64,000 bases of DNA, taken from contig JAGVBZ010000007.1 of the NCBI GenBank assembly GCA_020059465.1, positions 24,021 through 88,020 of the forward strand, given 5' to 3'. Positions within the stretch are counted from its first letter, which is position 1, and each line of letters starts with the position of its first letter. Under the pieces are notes generated by a model. The model had not been told where the DNA came from and did not search any database. It was given only the letters and a program-made list of their open reading frames with translations. Shown here piece after piece: positions 1-8,033 of this stretch. The stretch is from Brevinematales bacterium. GTDB taxonomy: Bacteria; Spirochaetota; Brevinematia; Brevinematales; GWF1-51-8. The position numbers and the translations under genes were made by a program.

Positions 1-1
1 G

Positions 2-319
2 AGGCTTATCCGGCAGTATAAAGCCCTTCGGGATGCCGAGCAGATAATATCAAGTGTTGAAGAGCACGATTGTTATATTACGCATCTTGCCGTACTTCCC
101 GAGCGCAGGTCGATGGGGATTGGCGAGGCGCTGCTGATGCGGGCAGTGGAGTTCTACCGCGGAAAGGGCAGGCGGCGCGTACTTTTAGACGTTGATTCCG
201 AAAACACAGGGGCTGTCAGGTTTTACAAACGCTGCGGTTTTTCGGAGCTTTTCTTCAGAAAAGTGCCTATCGCGGGAAGTATATTTCCGCTGATAAGAAT
301 GGGAATGATTATTCAATAG
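2..319 (+). CDS. GNAT family N-acetyltransferase (5' truncated by window edge)
   Basis: The reading frame is open from the window edge, so the start codon lies outside. The visible 105 residues hold the C-terminal half of a GNAT fold. A beta strand (YITHLAVLPERR) leads into the acetyl-CoA pyrophosphate-binding loop (RSMGIGEALL), followed by DVDSENTGAVRFYKRCGF, the usual end of RimI-like enzymes. GNATs move an acetyl group from acetyl-CoA to an amine, but the substrate cannot be told from this part. Internal ATG codons exist, yet starting at one would remove the cofactor loop. It ends 14 bp before mraY and may share its transcript. Confidence 0.8.
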   Translation, partial: RLIRQYKALRDAEQIISSVEEHDCYITHLAVLPERRSMGIGEALLMRAVEFYRGKGRRRVLLDVDSENTGAVRFYKRCGFSELFFRKVPIAGSIFPLIRMGMIIQ

Positions 320-333
320 AGGGTGAGGGAATT

Positions 334-1806
334 ATGCTCTATCTGTTATTCTACCAGTTTCGCGACAGCTTCATACTGTTCAATCTGCTGCGGTATATCA
401 GTTTCCGGTCGATTGCGGCGTTTTTTACGGCGTTTTTCATCGGGATGATCGTATTTCCGGGATTTATCCGCAAACTCCGCGAACGGAAGATGGGGCAGGC
501 TATCCGTGACGACGGCCCTCAAAGTCACCAGACTAAGGCGGGTACGCCGACTATGGGCGGATTGATCGTCATTCTCGCCGGGCTGACTTCTATTCTACTC
601 TGGGTAAAACTCGAATACTATGTAGCGGTCGTCTCGGTGGCTATCGTTTTCTTCGGCGCGATCGGTTTCATAGACGATTATCTGAAAGTCCGGTATAATA
701 ATTCGAAAGGGATTTCAGCCAAACTAAAACTCGCCCTGCAGTTGGGAACCGCGGCTGTCATTCTTGCGATGCTTTATTTCAATCCCCAGCACTGGCGTGA
801 AAATAATTTTTCCATATTGCTGAAGAATGATCAATCCAAGGCGGTGATCGAGTTTCCATATACATGGCAGAACGCTCAACCGATGGAGTGGAAGCATACG
901 AACAGCACGGGGCAGGTTCAGCCTCCCGGACGTTATCAGTTCTTTTTTGTTGTATCGGATATATTTGGGAACAGGGATGAGCACCTTCTCTCGATTGTCA
1001 GGTTATTCGAGGATTACGGCCCGGTCGTACTGGATATCCACGCTGTGGATATCAAACCGGAGGAGGTGGAATCCCCGAAGGATTCGATGCTCAAACTGCG
1101 ATGGCAGATCGATCTGACTACGCCTGTCTCGGACTCGAAAGTTCAGCAGTACTCCGGCGAACTAGAAGTGAAACGAAGTTCTGACTTCTTTTTCAGTTTT
1201 TATATTCCGTTTTTCTCGCAGCCTATTTTTATTTGGCCGCCCATCCTCGGCTTCGCCTTTTTTGCCTTCGTCCTTATCGCGTTCTCCAACGCGACCAACC
1301 TATCGGACGGATTGGACGGACTGGCGGCGGGTATGGGAATTATCCTGTATGTCCCGTTTGCGATATTCGCCTACGTGATGGGCAATTTTCTAATGTCGAG
1401 TTATTTACTATTTCCCCATCTGGCGGGCGCCGGGGAAATGAGTGTCATTATTGCGGCGCTGATCGGCGGTTTCACGGCGTTTCTCTGGTACAATGTACAT
1501 CCGGCGCAGATTTTCATGGGCGATACGCTCTCGCTTGCGATGGGCGGGACTATAGCCACAATCGCGATCATCCTGAAATTGGAATTGCAGCTTCTGATCG
1601 CGGGGTTCATGTTCGTCATGGAAACTGTTTCGGTGGTTTTACAGGTATTCTGGTTCAAACGGTTTAAAAAACGGATATTTCGCATGGCGCCTATCCATCA
1701 TCATTTCGAATTGGGCGGGTGGAAGGAAACTCAGGTTGTCGTGCGTTTTTATATCATCAGCGTACTCTGCGCGTTTATCGCGCTATCGGCACTCAAGATT
1801 CGTTAG
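334..1806 (+). CDS. mraY: Phospho-N-acetylmuramoyl-pentapeptide transferase with large periplasmic insert
   Basis: MraY joins UDP-MurNAc-pentapeptide to undecaprenyl phosphate, giving lipid I at the inner membrane. Family signatures are present: RNDGP-like RDDGPQSH (58-65), TPTMGG (71-76), the DDY pair (114-116), NATNLSDGLDGLA (319-331), FMGDTLS and the APIHHHFE cytoplasmic loop. Usual length is 320-370 residues; this one has 490. The excess, about residues 152-290, falls between membrane segments 4 and 5, on the periplasmic side in known MraY structures. It contains PPGRYQFFFVVSDIFGNR, a strand-turn pattern like FlgD-type or other Ig-like domains. A GAGGG Shine-Dalgarno site supports the start. 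The gene is not in a dcw cluster here. Function is near certain; the role of the insert is unknown. Confidence 0.95.
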   Translation: MLYLLFYQFRDSFILFNLLRYISFRSIAAFFTAFFIGMIVFPGFIRKLRERKMGQAIRDDGPQSHQTKAGTPTMGGLIVILAGLTSILLWVKLEYYVAVVSVAIVFFGAIGFIDDYLKVRYNNSKGISAKLKLALQLGTAAVILAMLYFNPQHWRENNFSILLKNDQSKAVIEFPYTWQNAQPMEWKHTNSTGQVQPPGRYQFFFVVSDIFGNRDEHLLSIVRLFEDYGPVVLDIHAVDIKPEEVESPKDSMLKLRWQIDLTTPVSDSKVQQYSGELEVKRSSDFFFSFYIPFFSQPIFIWPPILGFAFFAFVLIAFSNATNLSDGLDGLAAGMGIILYVPFAIFAYVMGNFLMSSYLLFPHLAGAGEMSVIIAALIGGFTAFLWYNVHPAQIFMGDTLSLAMGGTIATIAIILKLELQLLIAGFMFVMETVSVVLQVFWFKRFKKRIFRMAPIHHHFELGGWKETQVVVRFYIISVLCAFIALSALKIR

Positions 1807-1814
1807 GGGGGATT

Positions 1815-2384
1815 ATGGAAAAGTTGAAATTAACCGAGGAGCAGAAAAAGACTCTGCTTAAAACAGTGCGCGCCACCATAGAACGCGAACTGAAGCAGCC
1901 GACGCCTTCGCCAATGCCGTCGATGGAGGATGAGGTATTCTCCGGTAAATTCGGCCTGTTTGTCACCTTGACTATACAGGGCAATCTCCGGGGATGTATC
2001 GGGTATGTCGAGGGAGTGAAACCGATCCGCGAGGCGGTCGAGGACATGGCGATCCAGGCGGCGTTCCACGATCCCCGGTTTTACCCGTTAGCGCAGAAGG
2101 AATATTCCGGCCTTGATATAGAAATCTCAATCCTGTATCCTGTCGAAGAAGTCGCCGACCTTGAAAGCATCCAAGTCGGCCGGGACGGGCTGATAATGGA
2201 AAAGGGGTACCGGCGAGGGCTGCTCCTTCCGCAGGTTGCTGCGGAATACGGGTGGGACAGGACGCGATTTCTCAACGAAACCTGCCGGAAGGCTGGACTC
2301 GAACCATTCGCTTGGGAGAACGGCGCTAAGGTCTATAAGTTCGAAGCGGAGATATTTAACGAGGAAGAACTGGGGTTAAAATAA
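1815..2384 (+). CDS. amrA: AmmeMemoRadiSam system protein A (AMMECR1 domain)
   Basis: This 189-residue protein is an AMMECR1-domain protein. Recognisable parts are GKFGLFVTL, the conserved LRGCIGYVEG loop (LRGCIG is the family hallmark), AFHDPRFYPL, and a C-terminal LLPQVAAEYGWDRTRFL. The family normally works with a Memo-like protein (AmrB) and a radical SAM protein (AmrS); the biochemical role is unsettled. AmrB is in this window at 62804, about 60 kb away; no AmrS was seen. The ATG at 1815 is chosen because AGGGGG lies just upstream, although the frame is open further 5'. It starts 8 bp after mraY stops, suggesting co-transcription. Confidence 0.88.
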   Translation: MEKLKLTEEQKKTLLKTVRATIERELKQPTPSPMPSMEDEVFSGKFGLFVTLTIQGNLRGCIGYVEGVKPIREAVEDMAIQAAFHDPRFYPLAQKEYSGLDIEISILYPVEEVADLESIQVGRDGLIMEKGYRRGLLLPQVAAEYGWDRTRFLNETCRKAGLEPFAWENGAKVYKFEAEIFNEEELGLK

Positions 2385-2400
2385 AATTTCCGGGGCGCGG

Positions 2401-4098
2401 ATGCGGTACGGTTTTTTCGGAAATCGCGGCATAAACGAGTTTCTGAATGAAAAGGGCGAGGGCTTCTTTTTTTCCATCCTGAAAAACGGGAAAAGCTGGA
2501 ATAAATTTTTCTACAATGTCGGGATGCCCGATCCTTCGCCGGTGCTGAATCCTCTGCATAAGGACGATCCGACCTATTGCTCCGAAATTCATATCGGGCC
2601 CTGCTCCTTTTCGCCGTTCTATGCGAAATACCGCCTGTTTGACAACTCGTTCGAATGGATACAATACCGTAATGTCATTCTCCTCAAAGCGCATCTTCTA
2701 AATCCCATGGATTTTCATGCAAACAGTATTGTCAAGCGTGTCGAGGAATATTTGGTTATCGGTGATGAGTTTTTTGTGCGGGGTATCGATTTCGAACTAT
2801 CCTACCTCGGAGAACTGGAAATCATCATATCCGACCGCCAGATCGAGTTTTTTTCATTCGATGAGTACTACAGAAAGGCGAAGGAAGAACTCCCGCTCGA
2901 TATTTTCAAAGAACGCGCAGGCGAGATCGCGAAGGCGTCCGTGTTTTATAATCTTACCCTGACTCGTCCCGATGAGCCGCGATTCATCGTACAAGTGAAC
3001 AAAACATGGGCGGGTTTCATGAGCAGGCTGTTCGGTTTGAAAAATTCCATCGCGGGAGAGCTGGTCTTTGCATGGGACATGTCGTTTTCATCCATCATCC
3101 TGAGCAGATACGATATCCTGCTCGCCGAGAACACTATCAAGGAATTGTTTTCCCACCAGACTGAGGACGGGCGAATCCCGCAATTCATCATCGATGACCG
3201 CCGGAGCAACAGAAGCAATCCGCCGGTATGGTTTCTTGCGGTCAAGGAGATCTACGAGCGCGGACAGAACGTGCATTTTGTATGGGAGTTGTATCCTAAA
3301 CTGATCGCCAATTACCGCTGGTTCAAGGCAAACCGGATGAATCCCGATTATACGTTCAGTTGGGGCAACGATAACGAGGATGACGAAGCATTATTCCGGC
3401 TTATTGGGAAGACCGGTGCAGTATTGGAATCGGGGCTGGATAATTCCCCGTTATTCGACGAAATGGGGTTTGTCGACGGTAAACTCGACTTCGCGTGCAT
3501 CGATTTGTCGAGCATGATGTATCTCGCGGCAGAAATTCTGCTCGAGTTTTCTCGGCTCATGTCGCTTCCGGGAGGCGAATTTGTGGAAGACCTGATTTTT
3601 TACGGAAAGGCAATTCATGAATTCTTCGACACCCGAACCGGGATAGCGAACTCGTTCAGGCGCGAGGGTAACAATAAGGTTTTCGCTCAGGAGATCACGC
3701 CTCTTTCTTTCTATCCCCTCCTATCGTTTCTGGTCGAAAAAGACGAAGTCCGTCTGCTGGAAAATCTGTATCTATCGAAACATTTCCAGAACGATCACGC
3801 AATTCCCTCGCTGAGCCGGCTTTCGCCGAATTACGATCCCGACGGAGATTACTGGAGGGGGAGGGTATGGCCGCCCCTAAACTATCTTGCGGCGTATGGA
3901 TTCAGACGGCACGGATCGGATATTCACCGGCTGATCAAGGAAGCGTCGGAGAGAATGCTGATGACCGAATGGATTAAGCATAATCATATCCATGAAAACT
4001 ACTCCGCATCCTCCGGGTACGGAGAACCGCAGAACGCAATATACGCACGCAGTTGTCCGTTCTATTCTTGGGGCGGGTTGCTTGGAATTATAGATTAA
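2401..4098 (+). CDS. GH63-like (alpha/alpha)6 glycoside hydrolase
   Basis: This 565-residue protein resembles glycoside hydrolase family 63 (bacterial glucosidases, mannosylglycerate hydrolases) and related trehalase-like enzymes. The central ESGLDNSP (343-350) carries the likely general-acid Asp347. YWRGRVWPPLNYLAAYGF (about 483-500) and C-terminal HENYSASSGYGE plus SCPFYSWGGLLGI match the catalytic-cleft elements of the clan. No signal peptide is visible, so a cytoplasmic role on a glucoside or glycosyl-glycerate is more likely than secretion. The start follows amrA by 16 bp with only a weak GGGGCG ribosome site. The substrate is not determinable; membership in this clan is fairly sure. Its 3' end overlaps the convergent PilZ gene by 11 bp. 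Confidence 0.75.
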   Translation: MRYGFFGNRGINEFLNEKGEGFFFSILKNGKSWNKFFYNVGMPDPSPVLNPLHKDDPTYCSEIHIGPCSFSPFYAKYRLFDNSFEWIQYRNVILLKAHLLNPMDFHANSIVKRVEEYLVIGDEFFVRGIDFELSYLGELEIIISDRQIEFFSFDEYYRKAKEELPLDIFKERAGEIAKASVFYNLTLTRPDEPRFIVQVNKTWAGFMSRLFGLKNSIAGELVFAWDMSFSSIILSRYDILLAENTIKELFSHQTEDGRIPQFIIDDRRSNRSNPPVWFLAVKEIYERGQNVHFVWELYPKLIANYRWFKANRMNPDYTFSWGNDNEDDEALFRLIGKTGAVLESGLDNSPLFDEMGFVDGKLDFACIDLSSMMYLAAEILLEFSRLMSLPGGEFVEDLIFYGKAIHEFFDTRTGIANSFRREGNNKVFAQEITPLSFYPLLSFLVEKDEVRLLENLYLSKHFQNDHAIPSLSRLSPNYDPDGDYWRGRVWPPLNYLAAYGFRRHGSDIHRLIKEASERMLMTEWIKHNHIHENYSASSGYGEPQNAIYARSCPFYSWGGLLGIID

Positions 4099-4423
4099 CC
4101 TGCTCGGTCGGCGGGATATTCGAGGTAATAAAGGATTTGAGCATATATTCTTCGTATGTAGTTTTGTCCTCGGGATGAAGTTCCTCGATGCGCAGCCCGT
4201 ACTCCCCCTCTCTTTCTCCCTTATTTTTGATCACGCAGAAGAAAACAACGTCCTTTCCCTCGAGTGAAAGCGAGATTTTCAACAGGTCGCCGACTTCGAG
4301 GATTTGCCGCGTTCTGATTTTCAATCCTTCCAGAGAAAGATCGGTTATTTCACAACTGTAGGTCGATTCGTTTAGAGTATAAGTTGATTTGATGCTGACA
4401 ATGATGCGGGTACTTCGAATCAT
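4088..4423 (-). CDS. PilZ domain protein
   Basis: A 111-residue protein made almost entirely of a PilZ beta-barrel. The diagnostic D-x-S-x-x-G motif is present as TDLSLEGLKI, preceded by an N-terminal Arg-containing segment (IRSTRIIVSI) that may supply the c-di-GMP-binding RxxxR. The barrel continues through GDLLKISLSLEG and YGLRIEEL. Stand-alone PilZ proteins act as c-di-GMP effectors; the N-terminal Arg spacing is not canonical, so ligand binding should not be assumed. It converges on the glycosidase and overlaps its end. Confidence 0.78.
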   Translation of the reverse strand: MIRSTRIIVSIKSTYTLNESTYSCEITDLSLEGLKIRTRQILEVGDLLKISLSLEGKDVVFFCVIKNKGEREGEYGLRIEELHPEDKTTYEEYMLKSFITSNIPPTEQVNL

Positions 4424-4579
4424 AACTTTCTCCTTGATCGCCTTCAGTCAAATAAATTATATTGGGGGTTTCGCGATTTGTCCATTTCCATTTCAATATA
4501 ACTGCTGATAGAGGAACAAATTCGATAATAACACTCCATCAATGATATGAAAATAAATTTGGACGATGAAACATTCCGC

Positions 4580-4608
4580 TTGACGGAACGTTGCGCTCTG
4601 TTTATAAT
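4580..4608 (+). promoter_or_regulatory. Sigma-70-type promoter for dtd
   Basis: TTGACG (4580-4585), a 17-bp spacer and TATAAT (4603-4608) give a near-perfect housekeeping promoter. It sits 77 bp upstream of the dtd start. Nothing else was recognised in the 262-bp gap 4424-4685. Confidence 0.75.
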
Positions 4609-4685
4609 AATGCTAAGATAAAAAAACGAATACTTGCCCTCGCTGCTCTTTGTTTACAACGGGAGCGAGGACACACAGGAAGCTT

Positions 4686-5135
4686 ATGCGCGCAGTAATC
4701 CAACGGGTCAGAGAGGCAAAGGTAGAGGTAGACGGCGAGATCATCGGTTCCATCCGGAAAGGAATCCTTGTTTTTGTCGGCATCGGAAAAGGCGATACGG
4801 AAAAAGACATAGAATATATGGTAAACAAAATTCCGGGATTGAGAATTTTTCCCGACGGTAATTCGGAGACCGCATTGTCGGTTACCGAAACCGGGGGAGA
4901 GATCATGGTGGTTTCCCAGTTTACGCTGTTCGGGGATTTGAGGAAGGGGAAACGGCCGTCCTTTTCGGACGCGATGCAGCCCGCTCATGCGAAGGAAATG
5001 TTCGAACGGCTCCTGATCGCGTTCAAACAGGCGGAAATCGCAGTAAAGACGGGCGTATTCCAAGCGATGATGGACATCAGCCTGGTAAACGACGGCCCAT
5101 ATACGGTACTTTTAGATTCCGCCAAAGTATTCTAG
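4686..5135 (+). CDS. dtd: D-aminoacyl-tRNA deacylase
   Basis: Dtd removes D-amino acids (and Gly from tRNA-Ala) from mischarged tRNAs. The 149-residue length fits the family. The N-terminus MRAVIQRVREAKVEVDGE is typical. SQFTLFGD supplies the conserved SQFTL motif at the active site, and the second motif appears near the end as NDGPYTVLLDS (usually NxGPVT). The ATG at 4686 is preceded by AGGA and begins exactly where family members begin. The MBL hydrolase follows after 9 bp, so the two are probably co-transcribed from the promoter at 4580. Confidence 0.93.
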   Translation: MRAVIQRVREAKVEVDGEIIGSIRKGILVFVGIGKGDTEKDIEYMVNKIPGLRIFPDGNSETALSVTETGGEIMVVSQFTLFGDLRKGKRPSFSDAMQPAHAKEMFERLLIAFKQAEIAVKTGVFQAMMDISLVNDGPYTVLLDSAKVF

Positions 5136-5144
5136 GAGCAGAGA

Positions 5145-5969
5145 ATGAAGTTAACATTTTGGGGTGTAAGGGGTTCCATTCCTGTCCCGGAAATCAATAA
5201 GATGAAGGTCGGCGGCAATACCTCATGTGTAGAGGTGGATTTAGGCATTTCCACCCGACTGATTCTCGACGCCGGTACGGGAATCCGCCCGCTCGGCGCG
5301 AAGATCGCCAAAGAGATCGCGGAGGGAAAGGTTACAGAAGTAATCATCCTCCTCAGCCATTATCACTGGGATCATATTCAGGGGTTTCCGTTCTTTAATC
5401 CGATTTTCAACCCTAAATTCAAAATTTATATATTCGGGCCCGCCAAGGCGAACCGGAAACTCGAAGGGCTTTTATCCGGACAGATGGAATACGACTACTG
5501 GCCTGTTAAATTCTCGCAGCTTCCGGTGAACATCGATTTTTACGAACTGAACGAGGGGTCACACCTGTTCAAAGCGGGGCTGAGGGTGATAGCGAAACGC
5601 CATATCCATCCCGGAACCGCGCTCGGATACCGTGTCGAGTTCGGCGGTAAGTCGTTTGTTTACTGCACCGACGCCGAGCATTTCCAGAACCAGGTGGATA
5701 AGCGGGTGGTCGACCTATCGACGGAAACCAACCTGCTGATTCACGACGCGCAGTATACCGACGACGAGATCGAATTCCGGCTCGGATGGGGGCACAGCAC
5801 ATGGCGGCAGTCGGTGGATGTCGCGAAGCAGGCGGGGGTGAAGCGTCTTGTTCTGTTCCATATGGATCCTGAACGCTGCGACGAGGATGCGCTTGCCATC
5901 GAGGCCGAGGCAAAGAAGGAGTTCCCCGGCGCGGTGCTCGCTAAGGAAGGCATGACGCTGGAAGTGTAG
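5145..5969 (+). CDS. MBL-fold metallohydrolase
   Basis: This 274-residue metallo-beta-lactamase-fold protein starts with MKLTFWGVRGSIPVP, typical of the PhnP/lipoate-hydrolase-like and ribonuclease-Z-like branch. The metal-binding signature HYHWDH sits at 72-77 (H72, H74, D76, H77). Further ligands are likely within KRHIHPG, YCTDAEH and the C-terminal FHMDPE. There is no signal peptide. The substrate is unknown; candidates include cyclic nucleotides or phosphodiesters. It follows dtd by 9 bp. Confidence 0.82.
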   Translation: MKLTFWGVRGSIPVPEINKMKVGGNTSCVEVDLGISTRLILDAGTGIRPLGAKIAKEIAEGKVTEVIILLSHYHWDHIQGFPFFNPIFNPKFKIYIFGPAKANRKLEGLLSGQMEYDYWPVKFSQLPVNIDFYELNEGSHLFKAGLRVIAKRHIHPGTALGYRVEFGGKSFVYCTDAEHFQNQVDKRVVDLSTETNLLIHDAQYTDDEIEFRLGWGHSTWRQSVDVAKQAGVKRLVLFHMDPERCDEDALAIEAEAKKEFPGAVLAKEGMTLEV

Positions 5970-5971
5970 GG

Positions 5972-7072
5972 TTATTTTAATTTTTTATAAAGCTTAAACA
6001 CGGTTCCCGGCTTATAAATTTCTTTTTTATCACCCTCTTCATCTGAATGAATTTCATATAAAACGTTCATTAACATCATATTCGATTGAATTAGAACAAT
6101 ACATTCTTCCGAAAAGCCTATACAACAACATTCTCCGATGGCATCGATAGAAAATAAACTTAATCCGTTCTTATTTTTAAATTTATATGGACCGCTATAT
6201 TTATGATAGAATAAGCTTTTTATTTCATTAAAAGAATGTTTTTTCAGGTTTGTAGTAACTGCACACATCTCTGCCCTATAACTCTTCATTTCTTTCTCAT
6301 CAATAAAAAGAAATTCCTGTAAACTGGTACCGTAGGGGTCAGAATCAGGTGTATCAGGAGAGTACATTAGCCAGATTCCATACATTTCTTTTTGCTTAAT
6401 TGTCTCGGGTTTCATTTTAGACCAAAGAAATGCGAAATACTTCTGAAAAAACGATTTCTTTGAATCTAGAAGCTTGCTGAGAGAATATTTTTTACCTTCG
6501 TACATTATTTCCAGTTCACTAAGACAAATATCTTTATATTTGGTTCCAGGATAGATAGAAATCACCTCAAGTTTCAAAAGATTCGTAGTAACAAGGTGGG
6601 AAAACTTGATAATTTGCGGCAATGGTGAATCTTCCAGTACAAAATTCTGTCCGTTAATCAAAAGTTCCTTAATACGTGCGTTCTTAAAATAGAGATCGGA
6701 GTTTTTTTGGTAACCATTATAAAAAACAAGCTTATCGAGTTTTATCGGTGCATTCAACGATATATTAAAAAAAGGATTGGAATTGCTTACTGTGTAAAAA
6801 TCACCGTTTAACTGAGCGGAGGTATCGATTCGGTTATCGAAAAGATGAAATGGCGCATATTGAAATGGATTGAAATAATCGAGAATGACCTGAGAAGGAT
6901 GAAATAACCCGGAACCGTTAAGTCTAAAAAGTTCGGAGCCTTTGCTGAGTTTTTTATTTATTTGCTTAAACTGCATACAAATAGTATTGGAATTCTCGTC
7001 ACAGTAGCTGAAAATCGGAAGAAGTAAAATAGCAGTAAAAAGGTTTAGTATAAAAAACATTCTCATCATCAT
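5972..7072 (-). CDS. Exported protein with NADase-type glycan-binding domain
   Basis: The first 24 residues form a signal peptide (MFFILNLFTAILLLPIFSYC), with a Cys that could also be a spirochaete-style lipobox. Residues about 70-190 match the NADase-type glycan-binding (discoidin-like) domain: FDNRIDTSAQ, FYNGYQKNSDLYFKNARIKE and YPGTKYKDICLSELEIMYEG. The last ~150 residues are not recognised. The gene is clearly more AT-rich than its neighbours, which hints at transfer. The start lies in MMMRM; a consensus promoter ends 2 bp before the first ATG, so the mRNA is probably leaderless. The related protein at 31821 carries the same domain. An extracellular carbohydrate-binding role is inferred from the family. 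Confidence 0.7.
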   Translation of the reverse strand: MMMRMFFILNLFTAILLLPIFSYCDENSNTICMQFKQINKKLSKGSELFRLNGSGLFHPSQVILDYFNPFQYAPFHLFDNRIDTSAQLNGDFYTVSNSNPFFNISLNAPIKLDKLVFYNGYQKNSDLYFKNARIKELLINGQNFVLEDSPLPQIIKFSHLVTTNLLKLEVISIYPGTKYKDICLSELEIMYEGKKYSLSKLLDSKKSFFQKYFAFLWSKMKPETIKQKEMYGIWLMYSPDTPDSDPYGTSLQEFLFIDEKEMKSYRAEMCAVTTNLKKHSFNEIKSLFYHKYSGPYKFKNKNGLSLFSIDAIGECCCIGFSEECIVLIQSNMMLMNVLYEIHSDEEGDKKEIYKPGTVFKLYKKLK

Positions 7073-7074
7073 GC

Positions 7075-7103
7075 ATTATATGATGGATTCTAAAATTCGT
7101 CAA
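7075..7103 (-). promoter_or_regulatory. Promoter giving a probably leaderless mRNA
   Basis: Read on the minus strand, TTGACG (7103-7098), 17 bp and TATAAT (7080-7075) precede the first possible ATG (7072) by 2 bp. The -35 box overlaps the tatD stop codon. Transcription should begin around 7068, at or between the three consecutive ATG codons. Confidence 0.72.
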
Positions 7104-7858
7104 CACATACCGAATACTCTCTTAAAATTCCTTTCGATTTCCGCGGCAAATTCTTTCAAATCCCTTTCCAATAACCTCGCTGTAAATTCATACGTATGCC
7201 GGACATACTCAGGGATGTTTTTTTTGCCCCGGTGTGGGATGGGGGTCAGATAGGGCGCGTCGGTCTCTAAAAGAAGTCTGTCCGATGGGACTAAACGCGC
7301 GGCCTCTCTCAGCGGTTCAGCCTTCGAATAGGTGATATTCCCCGCGAACGAGAGATAATACCCGTGTTCTATCAACCGCGCGGCCTCGGCGGGGCCGTAC
7401 CCGAAGCAGTGGAAAACGACCGGTATCGAGAGCGCATAACTTCGCAGGATTCGGAACGTGTCGTCGAACGCGTCGCGGGAATGGATAATCAGCGGGAGAT
7501 TTTTCGATATTGCGGTCTCGATATTGAAGCGGAAAAGGGCTTCCTGCTCCGCCGGGGTCGAATATCCCCAGTGGTAGTCCAATCCGACTTCTCCGATAGC
7601 ATCGGGGGGGTATTCGGACAGCAGGCGCAGGAATTCATTCCGCATATCCGAACCGAACTCCGGGGCGTTCTCGGGATACAATCCGCATCCGTGAAGGATT
7701 CTGGGATTGCCTCGAAGCGGGTGAAAAGTTAAGATTTCGGTATTATTTGTCGATATTTCAACAAGATAGGATAAATCTTGCGGAATTCTGTTTAAAAAAT
7801 CCGCGAGTTCCTCCGGGGAATAAGTATGACGCAGGTGACAATGGCTGTCGATAAACAT
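7100..7858 (-). CDS. TatD family metal-dependent DNase/hydrolase
   Basis: A 252-residue TIM-barrel hydrolase of the TatD family. Metal ligands are visible in MFIDSHCHL (N-terminus), GEVGLDYHW, PLIIHSRDA, VFHCFGY and LETDAPYL. TatD proteins have 3'-5' exonuclease or deoxyribonuclease activity, and some act in DNA repair. The frame extends to a GTG at 7864, but AAGGAG (7864-7869) would then overlap the start; the ATG at 7858 is correctly spaced and matches the family N-terminus. A fully consensus promoter lies just upstream. Confidence 0.9.
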   Translation of the reverse strand: MFIDSHCHLRHTYSPEELADFLNRIPQDLSYLVEISTNNTEILTFHPLRGNPRILHGCGLYPENAPEFGSDMRNEFLRLLSEYPPDAIGEVGLDYHWGYSTPAEQEALFRFNIETAISKNLPLIIHSRDAFDDTFRILRSYALSIPVVFHCFGYGPAEAARLIEHGYYLSFAGNITYSKAEPLREAARLVPSDRLLLETDAPYLTPIPHRGKKNIPEYVRHTYEFTARLLERDLKEFAAEIERNFKRVFGMC

Positions 7859-7881
7859 AACCACTCCTTAGATAGGTAAAA

Positions 7882-7910
7882 ATTATACTGAAAGACTGCC
7901 GGCTTGTCAA
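7882..7910 (-). promoter_or_regulatory. Consensus promoter for tatD-like gene
   Basis: On the minus strand TTGACA (7910-7905), a 17-bp spacer and TATAAT (7887-7882) match the sigma-70 consensus at all twelve positions. The start codon at 7858 is 24 bp further on. Confidence 0.85.
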
Positions 7911-8033
7911 AGGATAGAAGGGAAGAAAAAAATGCATTTATAGACGGAAAAACGTACAAATATTAGCGTATTTTTTCAGAATGTGATAAAATATTACGGG
8001 GTGGAGTGAATTAAGGGACTCCAGGAGGTATTC

